A DNA stretch of 64,000 nt from Streptomyces lincolnensis (GTDB lineage: Bacteria > Actinomycetota > Actinomycetes > Streptomycetales > Streptomycetaceae), in the NCBI RefSeq assembly GCF_001685355.1, contig NZ_CP016438.1, forward strand, positions 5,456,001-5,520,000, in the 5' to 3' direction. Under the pieces are notes generated by a model. It was given only the letters and a program-made list of their open reading frames with translations, was not told the DNA's origin and did not search any database. Shown here piece after piece: positions 16,703 to 26,886 of this stretch. A program made the position numbers and the translations under genes. Within the stretch, counting starts at the first letter, position 1; every line of letters starts with the position of its first letter.

Positions 16703-17689
16703 TCAGTCTTCCTGGTTCAGGATCCCCGACTGCGCGATGAGATAGCCGAGCTGTGCCCGGCTCTCGCTGCCCAGCGTCGCCGCGAGTTTGGCGATGTGGA
16801 CGCGGGCGGTGCGGATGTTCATGCCCAGGCGGTCGGCTATCACGGCGTCCGTGTGGCCCTCGACGAGGAGGGTCGCTATGGCGCGCTGGCGGGGCGTGAT
16901 GCCGTTGAGGGTGGGGCGCTGGACGGCTTCGGGGTACATGGGGGTGGCGAGGCGCCAGAGGCGGTCGAAGGCGGTGGCCAGGAAGCCGACCATGGCCGGG
17001 TGGCGGACCTCCAGGGCGACCGAGCGGTCCTTGCTGGCGGGGATGAAGGCGACCCGGCGGTCGGTGACGAGGAGCCGTCCGGTCACCTCGTCCAGGGTGC
17101 GGGCCTCCACGTCCCCGCGCAGCTGCTCGTAGCGAGCGACGATGGAGGGCGCGTTGCGCAGAGTGTGCTGGTAGAGGGCGTGCATGCGGCCGCCGCGGTC
17201 GAGGAAGTCCTGGTCGCGGAGCAGGGCTTCGCGATGGCGGTCCGAGGATTTACGGATGTGCGTGGGGTGGGGCTGGACGGTGAGCACTTCTTCGGATGCC
17301 TCGGACACGGCCTCGGTGATGGCATTGTTGATCTGGTCGAGCCCGCTCAGGACGTGGATACCCGGGGAGACGTCGGTGCCGGTGAGCCGTGCGTCGATCC
17401 GCATGAGTGGTTCGAACGTCTCGGCCAGCCGGGCTTCGCGGCGGCGCTCCTCGGCGATGCGGTCCCCCGTACCGCGCAGCATTCGGTGAAGGGCCGCCAC
17501 AGGAGCGACTGGCTTCAGCCTGCTCAGGTCCATGGCCGTGGGGTACAGCAGGCCGAAGTCGACCAGGCAGGGTGCCGTCTCGGCGTCGGCGCCGCTCACA
17601 TGTCCCTCGCGCAGGGCGCGTTCGTAGAGCTGCATCCCTGCCGCGCACAGGTCTTCCGCGCCGTGCTCCGGATGTGGTGCCGGGGTCAC
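16703..17689 (-). CDS. TrmB-like / LuxR-HTH regulator 3
   Basis: 328 aa, GTG at 17689 with GGGAGGGG upstream. Very close to regulator 2 in the N-terminus and HTH (ITPRQRAIATLLVEGHTDAVIADRL) but divergent in residues about 100-165 (DARLTGTDVSPGIHVLSGLDQINNAI, then VQPHPTHIRKSSDRH), the part expected to contact the effector. That pattern, conserved output and varied sensor, suggests different ligand specificity. Lies 28 nt after regulator 4 and 29 nt before regulator 2, in one operon. Confidence 0.8.
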   Translation of the reverse strand: MTPAPHPEHGAEDLCAAGMQLYERALREGHVSGADAETAPCLVDFGLLYPTAMDLSRLKPVAPVAALHRMLRGTGDRIAEERRREARLAETFEPLMRIDARLTGTDVSPGIHVLSGLDQINNAITEAVSEASEEVLTVQPHPTHIRKSSDRHREALLRDQDFLDRGGRMHALYQHTLRNAPSIVARYEQLRGDVEARTLDEVTGRLLVTDRRVAFIPASKDRSVALEVRHPAMVGFLATAFDRLWRLATPMYPEAVQRPTLNGITPRQRAIATLLVEGHTDAVIADRLGMNIRTARVHIAKLAATLGSESRAQLGYLIAQSGILNQED

Positions 17690-17717
17690 CGCGTCCCCTC
17701 CCTTGAGCTTCTTGGAG

Positions 17718-18695
17718 TCACTCTTCCTGGTTCAGGATCCCCGACTGCGCGATGAGGTAGCCGAGCTGTGCCCGGCTGCCGCTGCCCAGCGCCGTGGCGA
17801 GCTTGGCTATGTGGGCCCGGCAGGTGCGGACGTTCATGCCCAGGCGGCGGGCGATGGCCTCGTCCACATGTCCCTCCACCAGCAGTTTGGCGATGGAGTG
17901 CTGGATCTCGGTGATGCCGTCGGGAGCGGTCTCGTAGGGCGCCCCGGCGCTCAGCGCCACGGCGCGGTCCCACATGAACTCGAACACCTTGATCAGGTAG
18001 CGGACCAGACCAGGGTGACGGAGTTCCAGAGCGACTTTCTGGTCATCACGTATGGGGATGAAGGCGACGGTCTCGTCGCAGATGATGAGCCGCTCGACCA
18101 CTCCGTCGATGGTCCGGTGTTCCACCTTGCCGTCGGAGAGTTGGCCCACGTACGCGAGCCTCTCGGGGTTGTAGCGGGCCGTGTGTGGATACAGGGTGCG
18201 GATGCGCACACCACGTTCGATCAGCGGCCTGTCCCGCTCCAGGCCCTGGATCAAGCTGCGCTCGGGTCGGTGTCCGCTCGGCTGGATCGTGAGCATCTCG
18301 GTCTGGCACTGGGTCGTGGCCAGGTTGAGAGCCGCGTTGATGCGTTCGCCGCCCTCCAGTATTGAGATCGAGTGGGTGGACGCCGTCAGCTGAGTGCCGA
18401 GGGCCATGAACGGCTCAAAAGCTTCGGACAGTTCGATTGACCGCCGCCTGCGCTCGGCTATCTCCTGCTCAAGGGGATTGAGCCGCTGGGTCAGGGCGAC
18501 CACCGGTAGCACCGGGCGCAACCAGTCACGATCGTCCGGATCAGGTAGCAGTAGGCCCAGTTCCACCAGGCAGGGGGCTGCATTCGCGTCCGCGCGGGAG
18601 ATGCGTCCGCTGCGTAGAGCGTCTGCGTAAAGTCGGCCACCTTCCTCACACAGTTCGGTCACCGCATGGGGATGTGTCGCTTTAGTTCGATCCAT
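17718..18695 (-). CDS. TrmB-like / LuxR-HTH regulator 4
   Basis: 325 aa from the ATG at 18695 (GGAG eight nt upstream; a GTG codon immediately before it is an alternative). Same architecture: N-terminal PCLVELGLLLPDPDD; sensor TEMLTIQPSGHRPERSL, RGVRIRTLYPHTARYNPERL, DETVAFIPIRDDQKVALELRHPGLV; HTH ITEIQHSIAKLLVEGHVDEAIARRLGMNVRTCRAHIAKL. It heads the three-regulator operon and diverges from the ADSVWP peptide gene across 119 nt, the arrangement of a regulator controlling its neighbour and itself. Confidence 0.82.
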   Translation of the reverse strand: MDRTKATHPHAVTELCEEGGRLYADALRSGRISRADANAAPCLVELGLLLPDPDDRDWLRPVLPVVALTQRLNPLEQEIAERRRRSIELSEAFEPFMALGTQLTASTHSISILEGGERINAALNLATTQCQTEMLTIQPSGHRPERSLIQGLERDRPLIERGVRIRTLYPHTARYNPERLAYVGQLSDGKVEHRTIDGVVERLIICDETVAFIPIRDDQKVALELRHPGLVRYLIKVFEFMWDRAVALSAGAPYETAPDGITEIQHSIAKLLVEGHVDEAIARRLGMNVRTCRAHIAKLATALGSGSRAQLGYLIAQSGILNQEE

Positions 18696-18722
18696 CACCA
18701 AATCTCCACCCCCCAGGGTCCT

Positions 18723-18739
18723 GAACATGCAGGAACATG
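18723..18739. promoter_or_regulatory. Direct repeats in the regulator/peptide divergent promoter region
   Basis: GAACATG occurs twice with a 10-nt period (18723-18729, 18733-18739), one helical turn apart, followed by TGATGC twice (18738-18743, 18746-18751). In a 119-nt divergent region this is a credible binding site for the HTH regulators next door (inference). Confidence 0.4.
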
Positions 18740-18814
18740 ATGCACTGATGCTGTGGCCATGACGTGCCTGAATGAGCCATCGTCTTACCCGACGGGGGAA
18801 AAGGGGACCTTCAA

Positions 18815-19027
18815 GTGAGGACGAAGCCGACTATGCGTAACAAAATGCTTCGCTCGGTACTTGTCGCCGCCTTCTCCGCCGTCGTGGCCATTGGAACGGT
18901 GAGTGGCCTGTCCGGTGCGAAGGGTGACAATCGGGCGGACAGTGTCTGGCCGCTGGCTCCGAAGGACCATGTGGTGGCGGACAGTGTCTGGCCGGCGGTG
19001 GTCCAGTCCGACGGAGCCGGGAGCTGA
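18815..19027 (+). CDS. Exported 70-aa peptide precursor with two ADSVWP repeats
   Basis: 70 aa from GTG at 18815 (AGGGGACCT upstream); an ATG at 18833 would give 64 aa. N-terminus: basic MRTKPTMRNK, hydrophobic 12-32 (LRSVLVAAFSAVVAIGTVSGL), probable cleavage near SGA (35). The remaining 35 residues carry ADSVWP twice (41-46 and 55-60), separated by LAPKDHVV, and end QSDGAGS. Both copies use the same codons. Repeated short motifs downstream of a Sec signal are typical of multi-copy signalling-peptide precursors. The Rieske-like gene follows after 4 nt, and three regulators diverge from it. A role as a secreted autoinducer sensed by the TrmB-like regulators is my inference. Confidence 0.72.
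   Translation: MRTKPTMRNKMLRSVLVAAFSAVVAIGTVSGLSGAKGDNRADSVWPLAPKDHVVADSVWPAVVQSDGAGS
18935..18994 (+). repeat. Two identical 18-nt coding repeats for ADSVWP
   Basis: GCGGACAGTGTCTGGCCG at 18935-18952 and 18977-18994, 42 nt apart (14 codons, in frame). Identity at every base, third positions included, points to recent internal duplication or strong constraint. Confidence 0.9.
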
Positions 19028-19031
19028 CGAC

Positions 19032-19364
19032 GTGACCACTCCACCCGACGACCGCTCGTTCCGCAGAGAGATGGCCACCGCCTACCGCTCCGGCTGGCAC
19101 TTCATCGACCTGGTCACCGCGATCCCCCACGCCGGTGACTCCCTGATGGTGACGGTTTTCGGAGAGCCGGTCGTCGTGACGCGGGACGAGGACGAGGACG
19201 TACGGGCCTACCGGTGCCTGCGGCGGCCGCGCGGGGCTCCCCAGCCCGTGCGGTGTGCCATCCGGTACGGAATGATCTTTGTGAATCTGGACCAGCGTGA
19301 CCATCGCCTGGTGGAGCCGGACGCCCCGGCCACCCGGACCATAGCCACCCCCCGCAGTGCCTGA
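19032..19364 (+). CDS. Degenerate Rieske-like protein without iron-sulfur His ligands
   Basis: 110 aa from GTG at 19032, 4 nt after the peptide gene. It starts like the N-terminal domain of Rieske ring-hydroxylating oxygenases (AYRSGWHFIDL, GDSLMVTVFGEPVVVTRDEDEDVRAYRC) and ends with YGMIFVNLD, a stretch seen after Rieske domains in that family. The CxH and CxxH motifs appear as CLR and CAIR: both Cys remain, both His are Arg, and the loop between is short. It therefore should not bind a [2Fe-2S] cluster in the standard way. No catalytic oxygenase domain follows. Function unknown; its coupling to the ADSVWP peptide suggests peptide maturation, binding or co-sensing. Confidence 0.68.
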   Translation: MTTPPDDRSFRREMATAYRSGWHFIDLVTAIPHAGDSLMVTVFGEPVVVTRDEDEDVRAYRCLRRPRGAPQPVRCAIRYGMIFVNLDQRDHRLVEPDAPATRTIATPRSA

Positions 19365-19407
19365 CGCGATTCCCCCGTCGTAACAGATCGCTCAGGTGCT
19401 TCCCCCC

Positions 19408-19448
19408 GCAGCGGCGTCACCGTGACCTGAACACGGTGACGCCGCTGC
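19408..19448 (+). terminator. Strong terminator after the peptide/Rieske-like unit
   Basis: 17-bp perfect stem GCAGCGGCGTCACCGTG / CACGGTGACGCCGCTGC with ACCTGAA loop, followed by AGTTTG. The rest of the 19365-19648 gap shows no gene. Confidence 0.8.
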
Positions 19449-19648
19449 AGTTTGCGGGAAAAATGCCGACATGGGTGCCGGCCGCCCGTGTCAGGCCGTG
19501 TCGGGCCGTGGCTCAAAGTAATCGATCATGGATCGGTTTTTACCGACCGTCCGTGCTTTTTCCGCCGCCCGCGCGGGGCGCGAGCGTTCTCGGCCACCTT
19601 GTCCCATCCTGCACCGGGTCGTCGGCCCGGCCCGCCCCGTGGTGCCGG

Positions 19649-20062
19649 TCAGCCATGCCCCATGGCCCGCGTCAGCTCGATCTCGATCACCACGCGGTCC
19701 GGATTCGGGGCCGGCGTCCGCTCGTAGCGCTCCGCGTACCGCCGCACCGCCTCCGCCACCGGCTCCGGTTCCGTCCGGACGAAGGCCCGCCCCTCCAGCG
19801 TCGCCCACCGCCGCCCCGCCACCTGGCACACCGCCACCCGGGCGCCCTCGGGGCCGGCGGCGAGGACGTTGGCCACCTTCGTGCTGGACTTGTTCGCGAT
19901 CACCCGAGCCGTCCGGGTCGCGGGATCGTATGTCACCCCGACGGGCACCACGTGCGGACTGCCGTCCGGGCGCGGTGTGGTCAGCGTGCACAGGTGCCGT
20001 TCCCGCCAGAAGCTGAGATACGGCGCGTCGGGGGCACCCGGATCCTGGGAGTGTCTGCTCAT
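19649..20062 (-). CDS. PPOX-class (pyridoxamine-phosphate-oxidase-fold) probable F420-dependent protein
   Basis: 137 aa from the ATG at 20062 (a GTG at 20101 would add 13 residues and run into the HAIR operator). Split-barrel flavin/F420-binding fold: HLCTLTTPRPDGSPHVVPVGVTYDPATRTARVIA near the N-terminus, then ARVAVCQVAGRRWATLEGRAFV. Such proteins bind FMN, F420 or biliverdin; the exact cofactor cannot be read here. Divergent from clpB, so its promoter may also be affected by HspR. Confidence 0.82.
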   Translation of the reverse strand: MSRHSQDPGAPDAPYLSFWRERHLCTLTTPRPDGSPHVVPVGVTYDPATRTARVIANKSSTKVANVLAAGPEGARVAVCQVAGRRWATLEGRAFVRTEPEPVAEAVRRYAERYERTPAPNPDRVVIEIELTRAMGHG

Positions 20063-20101
20063 GGCCCGGAACCTAGCTCCTGAGGGCCTCCCGGACTCCA
20101 C

Positions 20102-20122
20102 CTTGAGTGGAATAGACTCAAG
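20102..20122 (+). promoter_or_regulatory. HAIR operator (HspR-associated inverted repeat)
   Basis: CTTGAGT-N7-ACTCAAG, a perfect match to the HAIR consensus recognised by the heat-shock repressor HspR in actinobacteria. It sits 86 nt upstream of the clpB start and overlaps a possible -35 (TTGAGT), consistent with repression of clpB until heat shock. Confidence 0.92.
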
Positions 20123-20208
20123 TTTGTGTACGTTGGCCGAGTCAGCACTGGGAGTTGCGGCAGACCGCTGACGGAGACGTGACGGAGACGTAGGAGGAGA
20201 ACGCGAAC

Positions 20209-22806
<2,598 letters not shown>

Positions 22807-22831
22807 CGGCCGGCCGTAACCCGCGGCGTTT

Positions 22832-22862
22832 CGGCCCGTCCCGCACTCGGCGGGGCGGGCCG
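22832..22862 (+). terminator. clpB terminator
   Basis: CGGCCCGTCCCGC / GCGGGGCGGGCCG stem (one G-T wobble) 25 nt after the clpB stop. Confidence 0.7.
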
Positions 22863-23208
22863 ACGTGTGTCACGAGGGCCGGCGGAATGATCACTTTCGG
22901 CCAACCACAGGAGTAACTCGCACACCTCCCGCCCCTCCGCTTCACGGAAACTCCATAGATCACGAAGTGGGCCGTACGGCAGGCGCGGCGTGCGGGGCCG
23001 TTCCGTTTCGGGCGTCGGTTCCCGGCCACCGCCCTAATTCCTCTGTCGACATGTCCATGCGGTGCTTAGAGTGACCGGGCGCCTGTGAGGTGGACCTGAT
23101 CACTCCGGCCTGGGCGCACGCTTCACGGGGGAACGTCCACGCACATCACCTTTGCGCTGCCGCGCGCCCCCATGCCTGTTGTGACACTTCAGCAGAGAAG
23201 GAATGTGC
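22863..23208. other. Intergenic region upstream of a secreted-protein gene
   Basis: 346 nt without a convincing ORF. It must contain the promoter of the 23209 gene. I see no clear -10/-35 pair and no riboswitch; short AT-richer islands occur near 22885 (AATGATCACTTTC) and 23030-23075. Confidence 0.4.
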
Positions 23209-23736
23209 ATGCGCAAGCTCCTGACCGCAGCCGGTCTCGCGTCGTCCGCCGTGGCCCTGGGCGTCCTGATGGCCTCCCCGGCGGCCGCCTGGTCCGCCAC
23301 GTCCCAGTTCGACGTCACCTTCCCCGGCGCGAAGCCGAAGACGACGTACATCGTGGACAACAACGGCGCGGCCAACCTCGACCAGGGCGACTTCCAGGCC
23401 AAGTCGGTCGTCTACTGGAAGCTGGCCGTCGACCAGATCGGCGACCACTCCACCCGCTTCACCAGCTTCAAGATCACGACGCGTGTCGAGGCGCGCCTCG
23501 GCCCGAACGAGGCCGACGAGGTCATCACCAAGAAGACCTGCGACCTGACCGCGATGGTCAACGACAGCCCCTTCTGGACCTACGACACCGCGAAGAACAC
23601 CTGTGTCGCCCCGGGCCGTGTCTACGACGGCGAGCTGTACTGGTCCGCGGACGCCACGATCGTCTACGACATCGTGGGTGACGACAAGGGCGCCATCACC
23701 CAGGAGCTCCAGGGCACCGCGCTGGTCCACGGCTGA
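23209..23736 (+). CDS. Secreted hypothetical protein
   Basis: 175 aa. The ATG at 23209 is preferred over the one at 23203 because GAAGGA is then properly spaced. Sec signal peptide (RKLLTAAGLASSAVALGVLM, cleavage after SPAAA near 28). The mature part of about 147 residues is beta-rich, with two Cys (KKTCDLTAMV and NTCVAPGR) that could form a disulfide, and several Trp/Tyr (FWTYD, LYWSAD). No known family recognised. Stands alone between two terminators, so it is a monocistronic exported protein. Confidence 0.8.
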   Translation: MRKLLTAAGLASSAVALGVLMASPAAAWSATSQFDVTFPGAKPKTTYIVDNNGAANLDQGDFQAKSVVYWKLAVDQIGDHSTRFTSFKITTRVEARLGPNEADEVITKKTCDLTAMVNDSPFWTYDTAKNTCVAPGRVYDGELYWSADATIVYDIVGDDKGAITQELQGTALVHG

Positions 23737-23757
23737 CCCGTGCGGGTATGAGCGGCC

Positions 23758-23788
23758 AGATCCTGTCAGCCCAGGGCTGACAGGATCT
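23758..23788 (+). terminator. Strong terminator
   Basis: AGATCCTGTCAGCCC and its exact complement separated by one base (a 15-bp arm; the real loop opens a few pairs), 21 nt after the stop of the secreted protein. Confidence 0.85.
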
Positions 23789-23856
23789 GTCGGGGCTTGC
23801 CACCCCCCTCCCCGGATGGGGGAGGATGGCGGGATCCGTACGAAGGGAAATTCACG

Positions 23857-24393
23857 GTGACCATCGACCCGTCCTCGATTCCGAACTTCGGGGGCCAGCC
23901 CGAGCCGCAGCCCCAAGGACCGGCGGGCCCCGTCGTCCCGGATCAGGATCTTGTGAAGCAGCTCCTCGACCAGATGGAGCTGAAGTATGTCGTCGACGAC
24001 GAGGGAGACCTCGCGGCGCCGTGGGAGCAGTTCCGTACGTACTTCATGTTCCGTGGTGAAGGGGACCAGCAGGTCTTCTCGGTGCGGACGTTCTACGACC
24101 GCCCCCACAAGATCGACGAGAAGCCGCTGCTGCTGGAGTCCATCGACGACTGGAACCGGCGGACCCTGTGGCCCAAGGTCTACAGCCACACCCACGACGA
24201 CGGCACCGTCCGCCTGATCGGTGAGGCGCAGATGCTGATCGGCACCGGCGTCAGCCTGGAGCACTTCGTCTCCTCCACCGTCAGCTGGGTGCGCGCCGCC
24301 ATCGAGTTCGACAAGTGGCTCGTCGAGCAGCTCGGCCTTGAGCAGGAGGTCAACGACGCGGAGAAGCCCGAGGACTCCGGCGACGAGGAGTAG
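23857..24393 (+). CDS. YbjN domain-containing protein
   Basis: 178 aa from the GTG at 23857 (GAAGGGAAA upstream). An N-terminal Pro/Gln-rich linker (GGQPEPQPQGPAGP) precedes a YbjN / type III secretion chaperone-like fold: LVKQLLDQMELKYVVDDEGDL, VFSVRTFYD, DDWNRRTLWPKVYSHTHDDGTVRLIGEAQM. The C-terminus is acidic (EKPEDSGDEE). YbjN-like proteins are cytosolic and bind partner proteins; the cellular role is not established. Monocistronic. Confidence 0.85.
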   Translation: MTIDPSSIPNFGGQPEPQPQGPAGPVVPDQDLVKQLLDQMELKYVVDDEGDLAAPWEQFRTYFMFRGEGDQQVFSVRTFYDRPHKIDEKPLLLESIDDWNRRTLWPKVYSHTHDDGTVRLIGEAQMLIGTGVSLEHFVSSTVSWVRAAIEFDKWLVEQLGLEQEVNDAEKPEDSGDEE

Positions 24394-24410
24394 GCCCGCA
24401 GACGCACGAG

Positions 24411-24460
24411 AGCCCGGCCAGGGCACCGGCCATCACGGTCGCGTGCCCCGGTCGGGCTTT
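24411..24460 (+). terminator. Terminator after YbjN gene
   Basis: AGCCCGGCCAGGGCAC / GTGCCCCGGTCGGGCT stem with wobbles, followed by TT. Confidence 0.75.
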
Positions 24461-24652
24461 CGTATGTCCGGACGAGCGCGCGGGGCAGTGGCATGGGCGG
24501 GAGGCCGGGGGCAGGGCGTATAGGCGAGCGGGGTGAGCGCGGTGCCCGTCCACAGGGTGTGGGAAACCGTTCCGCACCGCCGGACGAGTTCGCATGCCGT
24601 CGCCGTCGCCGTCGCCGCCCGCGGCTCCAGGGCGGCGTTCAACAGGCTCAAG

Positions 24653-24691
24653 GGTCAAGCGGCTCAGGCGAGCGCCTTGAGCCGCTTGACC
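24653..24691 (-). terminator. Terminator overlapping the aminotransferase stop codon
   Basis: GGTCAAGCGGCTCA (24653-24666) and TGAGCCGCTTGACC (24678-24691) are exact complements. One arm covers the TGA and the other the last codons, so the gene's 3' end is built into its own terminator. Confidence 0.7.
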
Positions 24692-25857
24692 GCCTCCTCC
24701 AGTACCTCGGTCCGCTTGCAGAAGGCGAACCGCACGAACGGGGCGCCGGCGTCCCGGTGGTCGTAGAAGACCGCGTTGGGGATGGCCACGACGCCGGCGC
24801 GCTCGGGGAGGGCGCGGCAGAAGGCGAAGCCGTCGCCCTCCTGGGAGAGGGCGGTGCCCAGGGGGCGGATGTCGGTGGTGACGAAGTACGTGCCGGCGGG
24901 GCGGAAGACCTTGAAGCCCGCTTCGGCGAGACCGGTCGCGAGCAGGTCGCGCTTGGCGAGCATGTCGTCGCGGAAGGCGGTGAAGTAGGTGTCGGGGAGG
25001 GCGAGGGCCTCGGCGACGGCGTACTGGAAGGGCCCGGAGGAGACGTAGGTGAGGAACTGCTTGGCGGAGCGGACCGCCGCGACCAGCTCCGGGGCCGCCG
25101 TCACCCAGCCGACCTTCCAGCCGGTGAAGGAGAAGGTCTTGCCGGCCGAACCGATGGTCACCGTCCGCTCGCGCATCCCCGGGAAGCCGGCGAGGGGCAG
25201 GTGCTCGGCCTCGCCGAAGACGAGGTGCTCGTAGACCTCGTCCGTGACGACGAGCAGATCCCGCTCGACGGCGAGCTCGGCGATCGCGGTCAGCTCCTCG
25301 CGGGTCAGGACGGTGCCCGTCGGGTTGTGCGGGGTGTTGATCAGCAGCAGCCGGGTGCGGTCGGTGACGGCGGCGCGCAGCTCGTCGAGGTCCAGGCGGA
25401 AGGAGTCCTCGTGCGGCCGCAGGGTCACCGGGACCCGCTTGCCGCCCGCCATGGCGATGCAGGCCGCGTAGGAGTCGTAGTACGGCTCCAGGGCGACGAC
25501 CTCGTCACCGGGCTCCAGCAGGGCGAGCAGCGAGGCCGCGATCGCCTCCGTGGCGCCCGCCGTGACCAGGACCTCGGTGTCCGGGTCGAAGAGCAGGCCG
25601 TAGCGGCGCTGCTGGTGGGCGCTGATCGCGGTGCGCAGCTCGGGGATGCCCGGCCCGGGCGGGTACTGGTTGCCGTGGCCCGCGCGCAGGGCGCGGACGG
25701 CCGCCTCCCTGATCTCCTCGGGGCCGTCCGTGTCGGGGAAGCCCTGGCCCAGGTTGATCGCGCCGGTCCGCACCGCCAGGGCGGACATCTCGGCGAAGAT
25801 CGTCGTCCCGAACTCGGCGAGACGGCGGTTGAGGTGGGGACGCGCGCTGGAGGTCAT
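24664..25857 (-). CDS. PLP-dependent class I/II aminotransferase
   Basis: 397 aa from the ATG at 25857 (AGGA eight nt upstream; an ATG three codons earlier is possible). Fold-type I aminotransferase: INLGQGFPDTDGP, YPPGPGIPELRTAI, TAGATEAIAASLLAL, NTPHNPTGTVL, DEVYEHLVF and the PLP lysine in GSAGKTFSFTGWKVGW, then RFAFCKR binding the substrate carboxylate. Closest in motif pattern to the aspartate/kynurenine-type and DapC-like group. Substrate cannot be fixed from sequence. Monocistronic, convergent to YbjN. Confidence 0.9.
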   Translation of the reverse strand: MTSSARPHLNRRLAEFGTTIFAEMSALAVRTGAINLGQGFPDTDGPEEIREAAVRALRAGHGNQYPPGPGIPELRTAISAHQQRRYGLLFDPDTEVLVTAGATEAIAASLLALLEPGDEVVALEPYYDSYAACIAMAGGKRVPVTLRPHEDSFRLDLDELRAAVTDRTRLLLINTPHNPTGTVLTREELTAIAELAVERDLLVVTDEVYEHLVFGEAEHLPLAGFPGMRERTVTIGSAGKTFSFTGWKVGWVTAAPELVAAVRSAKQFLTYVSSGPFQYAVAEALALPDTYFTAFRDDMLAKRDLLATGLAEAGFKVFRPAGTYFVTTDIRPLGTALSQEGDGFAFCRALPERAGVVAIPNAVFYDHRDAGAPFVRFAFCKRTEVLEEAVKRLKALA

Positions 25858-26047
25858 GCCGGTCATCCTGCGCCCATGCCCCGGGCTTCCTCAACTCGCC
25901 ACCCGCCCCGCCCCCGGTACTCACAGCTCAGAAGTTGCTCAACTCTGCTTTGGGCCGTGACAGGGCCGGGCATCCCCCGTTCACGCAGCTGGTGAGGCGC
26001 CCACGGGGGGCCGCTTCGGGGGAGCTGCACGAAAGGAGGGTGACGTC

Positions 26048-26335
26048 ATGCCCATGGCAATCGGCATCATCCTGCTGCTTCTGTTCATGGCCCTGCTCGT
26101 GCTGGGCGTCATCGGTTCCGGTCGCCGGCAGCGGTCCCAGCGGTACACGCGGTCGCACAGCCGAGGCAGCAACAACGGCAGTGGAAGCAGCGACAGCCAC
26201 AGCCACAACAGCTGGTGGGCCGGCGGCGGCGACAGCGGCGGCTCGTCCTGCGGCTCCTCGGGCCACTCCTGCGGGGGCGGCTCGTCGTCCTGCGGAGGCG
26301 GCGGCGGGGGCGGATGCGGAGGAGGAGGCAGCTGA
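26048..26335 (+). CDS. Gly/Ser/Cys-rich single-pass membrane miniprotein
   Basis: 95 aa, ATG at 26048 behind a very strong AAAGGAGGGTGACGTC leader. One N-terminal transmembrane helix (5-24, GIILLLLFMALLVLGVIG), basic stop-transfer GRRQRSQRYTRSHSR, then a low-complexity tail of Gly, Ser and His with four Cys, two as SCG and CGG repeats ending CGGGG. The tail resembles those of small bacterial proteins that bind metal or the cell wall; no family assigned. The 5' coding region is normal, so it is not a repeat artefact. Confidence 0.75.
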   Translation: MPMAIGIILLLLFMALLVLGVIGSGRRQRSQRYTRSHSRGSNNGSGSSDSHSHNSWWAGGGDSGGSSCGSSGHSCGGGSSSCGGGGGGGCGGGGS

Positions 26336-26398
26336 CACGGGGCAGCTGAGCTCCCGGAAGGGGGAACCGCGTCCGGAACGGGGGAAGCGGGGGGAAGC

Positions 26399-26463
26399 GG
26401 GGGCGTGGTGAGCGGATCCGGACCTGGGCGTGGACCTGGGGCCGGACCGGTCACCACGCCCCC
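26399..26463 (+). terminator. Long-loop hairpin after the miniprotein gene
   Basis: GGGGGCGTGGTGA (26399-26411) and TCACCACGCCCCC (26451-26463) are exact complements with a 39-nt loop. Confidence 0.6.
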
Positions 26464-26886
26464 GCCGTATGTCACGCGGACGGGCGCGGTGTCCGGTTGG
26501 GGCGGGCGCGGGGTCCGGTTCGGGCGAGCGCACTGTTCAGTTCATACGCCCGCCGGCAACGGCTTGTGACGACCGCGGCACTGCTCCGGCGCACGCTCCG
26601 ACCGCCCCGGCGCACGCCACGGTTGAACAGTTGAGCTGTGGAGCCCTCTGAGGGATGGAAACCCCACGAAGTTGGGTAAAAACGCTGTGGTGGCGCCACT
26701 GTTCATGATTCCCTCTAAATCACCAACGCGGCCCCTCGGCCGTCCCATCGGCGCCCTCCTTGACCCTGAGGGCGCCGGTGACGCGTCCGACTGGGCCGAC
26801 CGGGCCGAACTCCCCGGTGCCGACCGGGGTGCGCCGGAACCACCACTCCCTTTCTCCCTTTCTTTGCGTGCTTGCGGAGCCGACCC
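26464..26886 (+). other. Long leader/intergenic region with two hairpins before DUF2617
   Basis: 423 nt with no supported gene. It contains an AT-richer patch around 26660-26725 (probable promoter area), a perfect 10-bp hairpin at 26749-26777 (CGGCGCCCTC/GAGGGCGCCG) and a second hairpin at 26812-26829 (CCCCGGT/ACCGGGG). Two stable hairpins just upstream of the RBS could attenuate transcription; no known riboswitch class fits. Confidence 0.45.

Noticed and set aside
26640..26830. Possible riboswitch upstream of DUF2617
   Set aside because: Two hairpins are clear, but no conserved aptamer core of a known class (including ydaO/c-di-AMP) could be recognised.
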